38,063 bases of DNA from Planctomycetia bacterium (GTDB taxonomy: Bacteria > Planctomycetota > Planctomycetia > Planctomycetales > Planctomycetaceae): assembly GCA_016200145.1 (NCBI GenBank), contig JACQFH010000284.1:1-38063 (forward strand). Direction: 5' to 3'. Below, in pieces: positions 12,973 to 21,532 of this stretch. The number at the start of each line of letters is the position of its first letter. Within the stretch, counting starts at the first letter, position 1. A program made the translations under genes and the position numbers. The notes beneath the pieces are model-generated. The model was given only the letters and a program-made list of their open reading frames with translations, made no database searches and had not been told where the DNA came from.

Positions 12973-14483
12973 TTCACGGTCACTTGAAACGTGCCGGTGT
13001 TGTCGCCCAGCTCGTTCCAGTAGTCGTTCACGCGGAAGTAGAGCGTGCCGGTGACTTTGGGGACGAGCTGCGCCTCGCGGCCGATCGGGATCACTTGCAG
13101 CATCGAGGTGTACGGGGACGATTCGGCCAGGGCCTGGGTGCGGATCACGGCCAGCAGTTTCCCCAGCGGCTGGCCGGCGTGGTAGCGGATGCTGATTCCC
13201 TGCGGCTCGGACTCCCACGGTTTCGGAACGGCCGCCAGCACGCATTTTCCCTGGGCCGTGATCTGGTACGTCTGGCCCTGCTCGACGGTGACGCCGCTCG
13301 ATTGCCAGCCGCGGTTGGCGGCAATGTCGACCTCGGCCTTGCCGGTCCCCGACGCGAGGGGCTTTCCCGGCCGCAGGTCGAGCGTGGTCCGTTCGATGTC
13401 GTAGCCGTAACAGACGTTGCCGGCGAACACGAGCCATTCCTCTTCCAGCTCGTTCCAGTCGCCTTTGTAAGTCTGGCGCAGGTCCATCGTCGCGTTGCTG
13501 CGGCCGGTGACCAGACCGCCGATGTTGCGAAATCGGTCGCGGTATTTCGGGTGCCCGTCGAGAAACGCGCACAGGCCCCACGACCACGAATAGGCGTCGT
13601 AGTTGAGGAAGTCGTTGGGGGTCAGGGCCGTTACGGCTTCGATGAGGCGCGGCCCCGTCTTGCGTACCTCTTCTTCAATCACGCGCGTGCGTCCCAGGCC
13701 GGGAAAATTCTGGCGATCGGTCGGGAACACGCGGAACTGCGTCTTGCCGGCGGCGTCGGTCGCGTGGGTGCGGAACAGGTCGGCCATGCCCTCCATGTAC
13801 CAGACGAACCGGTTCGTCGGGTTCGGAATGCCGATCATGTAGCAGTGCGTCCCCTCGTGGATCATCAAGTGCCGGCGGTTGTAGTCGATCGGCTGATCGT
13901 TCATCCAGAAAACCTGATTGCGATAGACCCCCTCCAAGTGGATGCGGAATCTGTCGTCGATGATTCCCGCTTCGCGAAACAGGGCCCGATCGGCCATGAT
14001 GTGACCGACAATCTGATAGTCGGTGCCTGCGCTGTCAGCGGGCAACGGACCGAAATAGTCTTCCCACGCCGTATAGGCCTGGTCCATCAGCTTGGGGAGC
14101 GGCCGGGCCAGGTCGGGATCGATGTCGGTGTACAGCACCAGATGCTTCGACTCGTAGCGGTGAATCCCCAGCTCTTGCAGCCGGTTCTCATCGTACTGCG
14201 GGGCTTTCAACGTCGGCCGCACGACGCGCTGCACAGGCTCATTTTTTTTGGGCGGGGCCAGTGCCACGGACTCGGATTCAACCGCTGCGGCCTGTCGTTC
14301 GGACTGTTCAGGCTCGACCGGCGGCTTCGATTGCCTGGATCGTTTCGCGTCAGATTTCGTCGGCGCTGCGCCGGCTGACGACGGCTTTTCGAAAGACTTC
14401 GAGCAACTGGAGAGGATCAAGAGCGCGCACAGACCCACTACAGCGACGAAGGAATTAACGAAACGTGTGCGACGCATTTCCAT
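12969..14483 (-). CDS. Lipoprotein with HEXXH metallopeptidase-like motif and possible LecA-like C-terminal domain
   Basis: A 504-residue protein with a lipoprotein signal peptide and lipobox LSSC (lipidated C27). A charged, low-complexity linker (30-90) follows. The motif HLMIHEGTHCYM contains HEGTH at 209-213, and WYMEGMADLF offers E231 as a third zinc ligand, 18 residues on, as in gluzincins. The last 130 residues (DIAANRGWQSSGVTVEQGQTY onward) resemble the PA-IL/LecA-type carbohydrate-binding sandwich; that call is tentative. Hydrolysis of a cell-surface protein or glycoprotein is inferred. The start could be ATG 14483 or 14477. The stop codon TAG (12969-12971) lies inside the dispersed 24-bp repeat. 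It is downstream of the DUF1501 gene on the same strand, with about 200 bases between. Confidence 0.75.
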   Translation of the reverse strand: MEMRRTRFVNSFVAVVGLCALLILSSCSKSFEKPSSAGAAPTKSDAKRSRQSKPPVEPEQSERQAAAVESESVALAPPKKNEPVQRVVRPTLKAPQYDENRLQELGIHRYESKHLVLYTDIDPDLARPLPKLMDQAYTAWEDYFGPLPADSAGTDYQIVGHIMADRALFREAGIIDDRFRIHLEGVYRNQVFWMNDQPIDYNRRHLMIHEGTHCYMIGIPNPTNRFVWYMEGMADLFRTHATDAAGKTQFRVFPTDRQNFPGLGRTRVIEEEVRKTGPRLIEAVTALTPNDFLNYDAYSWSWGLCAFLDGHPKYRDRFRNIGGLVTGRSNATMDLRQTYKGDWNELEEEWLVFAGNVCYGYDIERTTLDLRPGKPLASGTGKAEVDIAANRGWQSSGVTVEQGQTYQITAQGKCVLAAVPKPWESEPQGISIRYHAGQPLGKLLAVIRTQALAESSPYTSMLQVIPIGREAQLVPKVTGTLYFRVNDYWNELGDNTGTFQVTVK

Positions 14484-14591
14484 TCTTGCATCATAATAGC
14501 ACGTCAAACGGCCCACGACTTAGATCGCGAGTGCGTGGCGGAAATCGAGGTCGGATTGTTCCTTTGGCCAACCCGCGACGAAGTCACGTTT

Positions 14592-14678
14592 CAGCCCCAA
14601 GGGCTTTAGAATCACGCCCCGGTTGGGGCTGGAAGGCGCACGAATTTTGCACATTACGCCGATGCTGGCAGCATCGGC
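14592..14678. repeat. Two hairpins between the HEXXH lipoprotein and DUF1501 genes
   Basis: Arms CAGCCCCAA (14592-14600) and TTGGGGCTG (14623-14631) form one stem-loop. GCCGATGC (14658-14665) and GCATCGGC (14671-14678) form a second. The second lies 12 bases beyond the DUF1501 stop codon (14691, minus strand), so it may end that transcript. Confidence 0.55.
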
Positions 14679-14690
14679 CACGGGGGCGGA

Positions 14691-16196
14691 TTACGCCAGG
14701 ATTTCTTCGATCACGTCGCCGTGTACGTCGGTCAGGCGCCGGTCGATGCCGTTGTGGCGGAACGTCAGCTTCTGGTGGTCGATCCCCAACAAGTGCAGCA
14801 CGGTGGCGTGCAGGTCGTAGCAGTAGGTGGGGTGTTCGAGCGCCTTGTACGACCATTCGTCGCTGGCGCCGTACGTCGTGCCGCCGGTGAAGCCGCCGCC
14901 TGCCACCCACGCCGTGAACGTGAACGGGTTGTGGTCGCGCCCCTTGCTCCCCTGGCTGCAAGGCATCCGCCCGAATTCGGTCGTCCAGATCACGATCGTG
15001 TCGTCGAGCAGGCCGCGGGCCTTGAGGTCTTTGAGCAGTGCCGCGGCGGGCTTGTCCATGCTCGTCCCCATGTCGAGATGGTCGCGGGCGATGTCTTCGT
15101 GGCTGTCCCAGTTGCGGCGGGGAAAGCCGTTGTCGGCCCCGCTCCACACCTGAACGAATCGCACGCCGCGCTCCAGAAGACGGCGCGCGATCAGGCAGTT
15201 GCGTCCGAAGTCGGAGGTGATTTTTTCGTCGAGCCCGTACAGCGCGCGGGTCGCCGGCGTTTCAGCCGAGATATCGAGCACCTCAGGCGCGCTCACCTGC
15301 AACCGGGCGGCCAGCTCGTACGCGGCGATCCGCGCTTCGAGGCGCGTGTCTCCCGCGCGATCTTTCAGGTGCTCGCCGTTCAGCGTCTTCAGCAGGTCGA
15401 GCGACGCGCGATCGGAATCCGGATTGACGAATTTGGCCGACGGTGGCGGAAACAGATCGGCGATCGGGTTCTTGGCGTTGGGGCGGAACATCGTCCCCTG
15501 GTGCGACGCAGGCAGAAACCCCGCGCTCCAGTTTCCGGGGCCATTGGGGGCAAAGCCACGCATATCGGGGAGCACCACGAACGCCGGCAGGTTGTCGGTG
15601 AGCGAACCCAGGCCGTACGAAACCCACGACCCGATGTGCGGAAAACCGGGGAGCACGAACCCCGTATTCTGCATGAACGTGGCCGGACCGTGCACGTTCG
15701 ACTTCGAGACCATCGACGGGATGAAGGCGATGTCATCGACGCAAGTCGCCAGGTGCGGTACGAGATCGCTCATCCACTTGCCCGACTGGCCGTATTGCTT
15801 CCAGCCCCACGGGCTCTGCATGCAGGCGCCCGGGCTGCTCTGGAACAGCTCGACTTTCTCGCCGGGGTCGAACGGCATTCCATTGCGCTGGATCAGTGCG
15901 GGTTTGTAGTCGAACATGTCGCACTGGCTGGCCGCCCCGGACATGAAGAGCTGCACGACCCGCTTGGCTTTCGCGCGGTGGTGCAGCCCGCCGTTGAGCT
16001 CCCTCCGCGGCGATGCGGGTTTGTCGTCCGCCAGCAGGCCCTCGCGCCCCAGCAGGTCCACCAGCGCGATGCCGCCCAGGCCGCCGCCGAGGTGCCATAA
16101 GAACTCGCGGCGACTCTCACGTCGCGAAGAGGCAAGCACTCGGCGACCTGAATCGACAGAGCGAGTTTGTATTGATCTTTGATAGCAATTCAACAT
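14691..16196 (-). CDS. DUF1501 protein with Tat signal
   Basis: A 501-residue protein of the DUF1501 family, related to the alkaline-phosphatase/sulfatase superfamily. The Tat signal SRREFLWHLGGGLGGIAL lies about 30 residues in. Family landmarks are RVVQLFMSGAASQCDMFDYKP, HIGSWVSYGLGS, GVRFVQVWSG..NWDSHEDI and IVIWTTEFGRMP. In planctomycetes DUF1501 genes usually sit next to a DUF1549/DUF1553 gene, as here, and the pair is thought to act together outside the cytoplasm; the reaction is not established. The start was set at ATG 16196 because the longer frame begins with TTG. The two genes are separated by about 70 bases that hold a double-hairpin repeat. Confidence 0.9.
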   Translation of the reverse strand: MLNCYQRSIQTRSVDSGRRVLASSRRESRREFLWHLGGGLGGIALVDLLGREGLLADDKPASPRRELNGGLHHRAKAKRVVQLFMSGAASQCDMFDYKPALIQRNGMPFDPGEKVELFQSSPGACMQSPWGWKQYGQSGKWMSDLVPHLATCVDDIAFIPSMVSKSNVHGPATFMQNTGFVLPGFPHIGSWVSYGLGSLTDNLPAFVVLPDMRGFAPNGPGNWSAGFLPASHQGTMFRPNAKNPIADLFPPPSAKFVNPDSDRASLDLLKTLNGEHLKDRAGDTRLEARIAAYELAARLQVSAPEVLDISAETPATRALYGLDEKITSDFGRNCLIARRLLERGVRFVQVWSGADNGFPRRNWDSHEDIARDHLDMGTSMDKPAAALLKDLKARGLLDDTIVIWTTEFGRMPCSQGSKGRDHNPFTFTAWVAGGGFTGGTTYGASDEWSYKALEHPTYCYDLHATVLHLLGIDHQKLTFRHNGIDRRLTDVHGDVIEEILA

Positions 16197-16213
16197 CGAG
16201 AACAATCTCAGTC

Positions 16214-16260
16214 GAGGCAGAGCCTCTGTGGCATGGCGTTCCCAGGCAGAGCCTGGGAAC
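16214..16260. repeat. Double-hairpin repeat, copy 2
   Basis: First hairpin GAGGC-AGA-GCCTC (16214-16226) is identical to that at 1847-1859. The second hairpin has arms GTTCCCAGGC and GCCTGGGAAC around AGA (16238-16260). It lies 5 bases beyond the stop codon of the PSD1 gene and before DUF1501. Confidence 0.8.
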
Positions 16261-16264
16261 GAGA

Positions 16265-19200
16265 TCAGTCTACAAACAAAAATTCGTTGCTATTGAAAAT
16301 CACGCGGCACAGGTTGGCGAGGCCGTTCTGGGCGGCATATTCGGTAAGGAGGCGGCGCTCGTCGTCGGTCGGCTCGCGCCCGAACGCCAGGCGGTACGCG
16401 AGCGAAATTTGATCGCGACGATCTGGCGAGGCCCCTTCGAGCCGGGCGGCGAAATGTTCTGCCTGCCGGACCATGAACGGATTGTTGAGCAGAGACAGCG
16501 CCTGCAGGGCCGTGAGGGTCGTGTTCCGCCGGGGCGTCAGCAGTGACGGATCGGCGCAGTCGAGGCACTCCATGAACGGGTCGGGGACGCTGCGGACGAT
16601 GAACCGGTATACGCTGCGGCGGAAGCTCGCCGGGCTGTCGACGTCGAACCGTTCGTAGTCGTAGATCGGCGAGTGATCGTCCTTGAAAAAGAACTGCTGA
16701 TCCGATGGCCCACCGGCCTTGAGGTCGAGCTTGCCCGACACGGCCAGCACGGCGTCGCGGAGCGCCTCGGCTTCCAGTCGCTGACGATTCATCCGCCACA
16801 GATACTGGTTCCCCGCATCCGCCGCCGCAAACTGCGGATTGTCTCGCGACGCCTGCCGATAAACCGCGCTGCGCAAAATGAGGCGATGCAGACGCTTGAG
16901 GCTCCATGGCACGGATGTCTCGCCTTTGTTTTTCTCCTTGTCTCCCCCTCTCCCTCTCTCCTTGTCTTGCGTCTTTTCTCCCCCCCTTAGCAAGGGGGGG
17001 CCGGGGGGGGTCGCACGGCTTGCCAACACTCCCTCCGTCGGCTCCACCAGCTCCGCCGCCAGCCAGTCGAGCAGCTCGGAATGCGTCGGCAACGACCCTT
17101 GGTGACCGAAATCGTTGGGCGTATCGACGATGCCGCGACCGAAATGGTACTGCCAGACGCGATTGACGATCGAACGGGCCGTGAGCGGATTGTGCGGGTC
17201 GGTGATCCATTTCGCGAGGGCCGCGCGGCGCGCTCCTTCGTCGGAAGACACGCCAAGGCCAAAATCGGGCGACAATCCCGCCAGAGACGACAGGGCCCCC
17301 GGCGCGACTTCGTCTCCGGGGGTCTTGTCGTTGCCGCGATGCAAAAAATGCACCGGCCGCGGCGGGCCGGCGGGTGCAAAGCTCCCCTGCGCCGCGAAAC
17401 GACTCGCCCCCGCGTACACCAGGCCCGGCGCAGGCAGGCGCGCCAATCCCTGATCGATCTCGGAGATCCGTTTGTTCACGGCATGCCGTTCGGTGCGCGT
17501 TGCCTCATCGAGCCGCTCGTCGACAGCCGCCTGCCGGCGCGCCGTGCGGCGTTTCGTCTCGTCTTCCAGCGACTGTCGTTTCGCAAGCGACTGTTTGAGG
17601 GACTCGATATCGCCCAGGCGCGCCCGGCTCGAATAATCGTCGACGAGATTCTTTGTGCTCCACCGGCCGGCTTCGATCGAATCGTGCGCCGTCACCGCGG
17701 CGCCCAGGGCGAGGTTTTTCTTTACCGAGACTGCCTGCAGTTCGGCGAGGGCGAAGACAAAGTCGTTGGCGCGCTTCCAGAGTCGCGTTGCCGTCACGCG
17801 GATGTAACGGACTTTGTCTTTCGGTCCGGGCGCCGTGAACGGCTTATCGCCCGGATTCGTAAAGTCGGCAGCCGTGTGGTCGACGATCGTCTGCCGCTCG
17901 GCGAACTTCGGGTCGTTGGAGACATCCACGCGAAACCGCTGCGGAAATCCAAACCCGGGCGTATCGGGAAAATCGGTGGGGCGCGCGGGCACCAGAATGA
18001 TCTCTTCGATCGCGCGGGGCTCGGCCAGATCGACCTGAACCCATTTCTCGACATCGGGAGTGGCTTCAATGCCGCTGTGATAGCCGTTCGTCGGACTGCT
18101 GTCGCCTGCCTGGGCGGCCTTCGGAAGCGATGCCAGTTGCCGGGCCAGCTCTTTCAATTCGGCGTCGATCTTCTCGATTTCTGGCGTCGTCACTTTGGCA
18201 GCCACCGCGGCGAGCTCCTGGTGACGGGCCGAGGCGATTTCGCGTTCGTGCAGCAGTTTCTGGCGCGCGGTGTGGACCACCGGGTCGACATCGAACGGCC
18301 GGTCGGCCCGATCGACGCCGGCAAAGACGGCCTGCAATCGGTAGTACTCTTCCTGCGAAATCGGATCGAACTTGTGGTTGTGGCAGCGGGCACAGTGAAC
18401 CGTCAGGCTCTGAAAGGTCGACATGGCCGTGGCGACCATATCATCGCGGTCGTTCGAGCGGGTGATCTTCTTGTCGAGCGTTCCTTCGCGGAGCTCGACG
18501 TGTCCCACGAAGTCCCAGGGGCCTGCCGAGATGAAGCCAGTTGCGACGGTCGCCTGCGGATCGTCGGGGAAGAGCACATCGCCGGCGAGTTGCTCGCGGA
18601 TGAACCGGTCGTAGGGCTTGTCGCTGTTGAAGGCGGTGATGACGTAATCGCGATAGGGCCAGGCGTTCGGGCGGGGCTTGTCTTTGTCGTACCCGTGCGA
18701 CTCGCCGAAATGGACGACGTCGAGCCAGTGCCGGCCCCAGCGCTCGCCGTAGCGGGGGGAAGCAAGCAGCCGGTCGACCAGGTTTTCGTACGCGTCGGGC
18801 AATCGATCGGCAATGAACGAGTCGACTTCATCGGGAGTCGGAGGCAGGCCGTGCAGGTCGAACGTCAGCCGGCGGATCAGCGTGCGCCGATCGGCGGCTG
18901 GAGAGGGGGCAAGCTGCTTCTCGTTGAGGCGCGCCATGACGAACGCGTCGATCGGCGTGCGGATCCATTCTGACTTCACACCGGGCACGGCTGGCCGCTT
19001 CAGGGCCTGCAGCGACCACCAGTTGTCGTCGGCGCCGGCCAGCCCTTTGTCGCGGAGCACCAGATCCTGCGGCCATTCGGCCCCCGCGGCGATCCACTGG
19101 CGGATCGCGGCGACGTCTTCTTTCGACAAGGGCTTGCCCTTTTTCGGCATGGCGGGCCTGTCGCCGCTGATCTTTTCGACGAGCAGGCTGTCATCGGGCT

Positions 19201-19435
19201 TGTCCGGAACGATTGCCTGTCCGCTCTCGCCGCCGTTCTTCAGGCTCGCGGCGGTCGTCAGCGACAGCCCGCCTTTGGGTTTGTCTCCCTGATGACAGAC
19301 GACGCAGTGTCGTTCGAAAATGGGCGCGACTTTGTCGCAGAAGGGAGGTGCGTCGGCGGCTCGGACGATGGCAACAGGCGCCATCAACACGAGGGCCAAT
19401 GCCTGGAATGTCGTCGGAAATGTGAATTTGGTCAT
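16265..19435 (-). CDS. Planctomycete cytochrome c / DUF1549 / DUF1553 (PSD1) protein
   Basis: A 1056-residue exported protein. After a signal peptide (1-26) comes a cytochrome c-like domain with heme motif CVVCH (44-48), then DUF1549 (RRLTFDLHGLPPTPDEVD onward). A second CxxCH (CARCHNHKFDPIS) lies near residue 345. A region at about 450-620 (WVQVDLAEPRAIEEI onward) resembles an F5/8-type carbohydrate-binding domain, and DUF1553 is C-terminal. Its function is not established; the family is typical of planctomycetes and paired with DUF1501. Residues of about 800-843 are a Pro/Gly/Lys/Glu-rich stretch encoded by dispersed repeat DNA and inserted between ELVEP and WSLKRLHRLIL, which are normally nearly adjacent. 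The start at 19435 opens the signal peptide. Confidence 0.93.
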   Translation of the reverse strand: MTKFTFPTTFQALALVLMAPVAIVRAADAPPFCDKVAPIFERHCVVCHQGDKPKGGLSLTTAASLKNGGESGQAIVPDKPDDSLLVEKISGDRPAMPKKGKPLSKEDVAAIRQWIAAGAEWPQDLVLRDKGLAGADDNWWSLQALKRPAVPGVKSEWIRTPIDAFVMARLNEKQLAPSPAADRRTLIRRLTFDLHGLPPTPDEVDSFIADRLPDAYENLVDRLLASPRYGERWGRHWLDVVHFGESHGYDKDKPRPNAWPYRDYVITAFNSDKPYDRFIREQLAGDVLFPDDPQATVATGFISAGPWDFVGHVELREGTLDKKITRSNDRDDMVATAMSTFQSLTVHCARCHNHKFDPISQEEYYRLQAVFAGVDRADRPFDVDPVVHTARQKLLHEREIASARHQELAAVAAKVTTPEIEKIDAELKELARQLASLPKAAQAGDSSPTNGYHSGIEATPDVEKWVQVDLAEPRAIEEIILVPARPTDFPDTPGFGFPQRFRVDVSNDPKFAERQTIVDHTAADFTNPGDKPFTAPGPKDKVRYIRVTATRLWKRANDFVFALAELQAVSVKKNLALGAAVTAHDSIEAGRWSTKNLVDDYSSRARLGDIESLKQSLAKRQSLEDETKRRTARRQAAVDERLDEATRTERHAVNKRISEIDQGLARLPAPGLVYAGASRFAAQGSFAPAGPPRPVHFLHRGNDKTPGDEVAPGALSSLAGLSPDFGLGVSSDEGARRAALAKWITDPHNPLTARSIVNRVWQYHFGRGIVDTPNDFGHQGSLPTHSELLDWLAAELVEPTEGVLASRATPPGPPLLRGGEKTQDKERGRGGDKEKNKGETSVPWSLKRLHRLILRSAVYRQASRDNPQFAAADAGNQYLWRMNRQRLEAEALRDAVLAVSGKLDLKAGGPSDQQFFFKDDHSPIYDYERFDVDSPASFRRSVYRFIVRSVPDPFMECLDCADPSLLTPRRNTTLTALQALSLLNNPFMVRQAEHFAARLEGASPDRRDQISLAYRLAFGREPTDDERRLLTEYAAQNGLANLCRVIFNSNEFLFVD
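16908..17036. repeat. Dispersed low-complexity repeat inside the PSD1 gene
   Basis: The plus strand reads CTCCTTGTCTCCCCCTCTCC, then a C-run, then TAGCAAGGGGGGGCCGGGGG. The first part recurs outside genes at 22592-22617 and 22651-22676 (inverted pair) and, degenerate, near 28630-28675. Here it stays in frame on the minus strand and adds about 44 residues (PGPPLLRGGEK, RGRGGDKEK) to DUF1553. Confidence 0.75.
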
Positions 19436-19766
19436 GACTTCAACCGCGGTTCGCACATTCGGCAATTGTAGCGGGCGACAGCGCTTACGAAAAACACGCG
19501 TGAACTCGCGAATCTTCTTGACCCCTGTTTGCGGGGGGGCGTATCATGGATTGGACGGGAAAAGACCGCGCAGATTGCGCGAGCGGGCGGCACTCTGTTC
19601 ACGGACGATCCAGCCGGTTCAACCGGCAAATCCGAAAGAATCGGAGTCGTCCGGGGCGGGTTCGCTTCGCTGGAGCTGTCCCGTCGATGAGATGTACGGA
19701 TACGATGCAGGGATGAGCGCTGTACGTTAGTTGCCTTCCAATCGGTAGTTGCGCGGAACAAGTGCG
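19436..19766. other. 331-base divergent gap
   Basis: It separates the start of the PSD1 gene (minus) from the coiled-coil membrane protein gene (plus). Apart from the candidate promoter at 19518-19547, nothing recognisable was found. Confidence 0.6.
19518..19547 (+). promoter_or_regulatory. Weak candidate promoter
   Basis: TTGACC (19518-19523) and TATCAT (19542-19547) are spaced by 18 bases and point toward the gene at 19767, leaving a leader of about 210 bases. Support is by sequence only. Confidence 0.25.
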
Positions 19767-20627
19767 ATGCACAAATCCGGAATCGTCCTGGCGGTATTCG
19801 TCATCCTGGGGACCCTGGGGGCAATCTTCATGTCGTCCAAGGCGTTCGCCGTTCGCGACGCCTGGATGAAGCAGGCCCAGGACAACGAAGCAGCCATCCG
19901 GAAAAACGACGAAGAGATCGCGGCCAGAAAACTGACGCTCCGCGACAAGCGGAACGACTACGCCCGGACGATGTTCGGCTGGGACCGCGAGTGGATGGCC
20001 CCCGCGGCACGCGTGGAACAGAACGGCAACATCACTTTGCAGGTCGGAACCGGCCAGGGGGTTCAGCCAGGGCAGTTGCTGTATGTCTTCGCGCCGAATG
20101 CGGAGGGCACGGCGTCGGTGTACATTGGCGATTTCAAGGTCGACAAGGCGAACGAACAGGGATGCCAGGCGATACCGAATTCGCGGCGGCGTCCGTCGGA
20201 CTACAAAGAGGCGGTGTTGCAAAACGTGCGGGTCCGCACGATGGTCCCCCGTGAGTACATAGCGCCGCTGGAGACGGTCGACCAGCGGCTGCTCGACGCG
20301 GAACTGGCGATCCGCAGCAACAAAGACGAACTGGCCCGTCAGGGGCGCCTGATGGCACAGGCCGAGAAGCTGATCGCCACGCGGATGAAAGAGCTGAACG
20401 GCAACGAAGACCTGGCGAATGAAGACATCCCGGAAGTGAACATCAAGGGGCTCTTGAGCTCGATCGTCAGCGAAGAAGAAGTCCGCAACGCCGCCTTGAT
20501 CGAAGCCGACCGGCTGATGCGCTTGCTGAAGAAGACGCGCGACGAGTTTCAGGCCATTCGCAAAGAGAACCAGAAGCGCGTCGATTCGCTGCCGAAGGTG
20601 ACCGCCGAACAATCCGCCAGCCGCTAG
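19767..20627 (+). CDS. Membrane-anchored coiled-coil protein, function unknown
   Basis: A 286-residue protein, family not recognised. Residues 4-24 (SGIVLAVFVILGTLGAIFMS) form one transmembrane segment. Heptad-like charged helices follow (about 30-68, EAAIRKNDEEIAARKLTLRD) and again near 175-210 and 235-280. Between the helical parts a compact segment (about 85-125, QNGNITLQVGTGQGVQPGQLLYVF) looks like beta structure. The GQGVQPGQ pattern recalls the small beta-barrel of MreC-like cell-shape proteins, but the similarity is weak. The start is ATG 19767; a TTG 18 bases earlier is less likely. The stop is directly before the transporter gene. Low-confidence role: envelope scaffold. Confidence 0.7.
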   Translation: MHKSGIVLAVFVILGTLGAIFMSSKAFAVRDAWMKQAQDNEAAIRKNDEEIAARKLTLRDKRNDYARTMFGWDREWMAPAARVEQNGNITLQVGTGQGVQPGQLLYVFAPNAEGTASVYIGDFKVDKANEQGCQAIPNSRRRPSDYKEAVLQNVRVRTMVPREYIAPLETVDQRLLDAELAIRSNKDELARQGRLMAQAEKLIATRMKELNGNEDLANEDIPEVNIKGLLSSIVSEEEVRNAALIEADRLMRLLKKTRDEFQAIRKENQKRVDSLPKVTAEQSASR

Positions 20628-20662
20628 TGTTTCGTCACCGGTTGGTTTTCGGGTTGATCGCG

Positions 20663-21532
20663 ATGCCGTACGTCTGGTTCGTATTCATCGGCCTGGTGTG
20701 GGGCAGCAGCTTTCTCCTGATGAAGCGGGGGACGGTCTGGTTTTCGCCGGTTGAAGTGGCCGCGTGGCGGGTGATCGGCGGGGCGCTGCTGCTGGCACTC
20801 GTCTGGTGGCGCACGGGGCGGCGCTGGACTCTCTCTCGGCGGGACATCCCTGCGATGGCGGTCGTCGTCGCCTGCGGGTTCGCGTGGCCGTTTTCGATTC
20901 AGCCTTACCTCGTCGGGCGCGCGGGGAGCGGGTTCATCGGAATGATGGTCAGCTTCACGCCGCTCTTGACGATCGGCGTGTCGATCGTGCTGCTGCGGAT
21001 CTATCCCACGCGCCGGCAGCTTGTGGGGGTGCTTGCGGCGCTGGGCTGCCTGGGCCTGTTGATCTTCGACGGCGCGAGCCGGCACGTCGGACCGGTCGAC
21101 CTGGCGCTGGCCCTGACGGTTCCCCTGTGTTATGCCATCACGAACACGCTGATCCGCAAGACATTGACCCACGTGCCGTCGCTCGAATTGTCGCTGGCGT
21201 CACTCTCGGCTGCGGGTGTCTTTCTGCTGTCGATTGTGCTCGTTGTGCCAGTCGAGCGACCGCAAGTCGCCGGGCGCGAGGCGGAAGTGGCGATCGCCTC
21301 GGTCGTGTTTCTGGGTTTTGTCGGAACCGGCGTGGCGACGTATTTGTTCAACAAGCTGGTTCAAGAACAGGGGCCGCTGTTCGCGGGGATGGTGACGAAT
21401 GTGGTGCCGATCGGCGCACTGGTCCTGGCCTGGCTCGATTCCGAGCACGTGACGCTACGGCAGCTCGCAGCGCTGGCAGGCCTGCTGGCGGCGGTTACCA
21501 TTGTTCAATTCGGCGCCGTGCGTAAGACGTAG
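20663..21532 (+). CDS. EamA/DMT-family membrane transporter
   Basis: A 289-residue protein with ten hydrophobic segments and the two-repeat layout of the drug/metabolite transporter superfamily. It opens with MPYVWFVFIGLVWGSSFLLMKRG, where WGSSF is typical of EamA. The second half carries FVGTGVATYLFNKLVQEQGPLFAGM and VVPIGALVLAWL. These proteins export or import small metabolites such as amino acids; the substrate cannot be told from sequence. The start was set at ATG 20663; a GTG at 20627 overlapping the previous stop is possible and would add 12 residues. The stop codon TAG (21530-21532) lies inside the dispersed 24-bp repeat. Confidence 0.9.
   Translation: MPYVWFVFIGLVWGSSFLLMKRGTVWFSPVEVAAWRVIGGALLLALVWWRTGRRWTLSRRDIPAMAVVVACGFAWPFSIQPYLVGRAGSGFIGMMVSFTPLLTIGVSIVLLRIYPTRRQLVGVLAALGCLGLLIFDGASRHVGPVDLALALTVPLCYAITNTLIRKTLTHVPSLELSLASLSAAGVFLLSIVLVVPVERPQVAGREAEVAIASVVFLGFVGTGVATYLFNKLVQEQGPLFAGMVTNVVPIGALVLAWLDSEHVTLRQLAALAGLLAAVTIVQFGAVRKT

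Noticed and set aside
12852-14378. 508-codon plus-strand frame opposite the HEXXH lipoprotein
   Set aside because: It is an antisense shadow with no recognisable motifs. The minus strand has a lipobox, HEXXH and a coherent protein.
17081-18973. 630-codon plus-strand frame opposite the PSD1 gene
   Set aside because: High GC keeps the opposite strand open. The peptide is Arg/Val/Gly-rich without any domain, while the minus strand carries clear CxxCH, DUF1549 and DUF1553 motifs.
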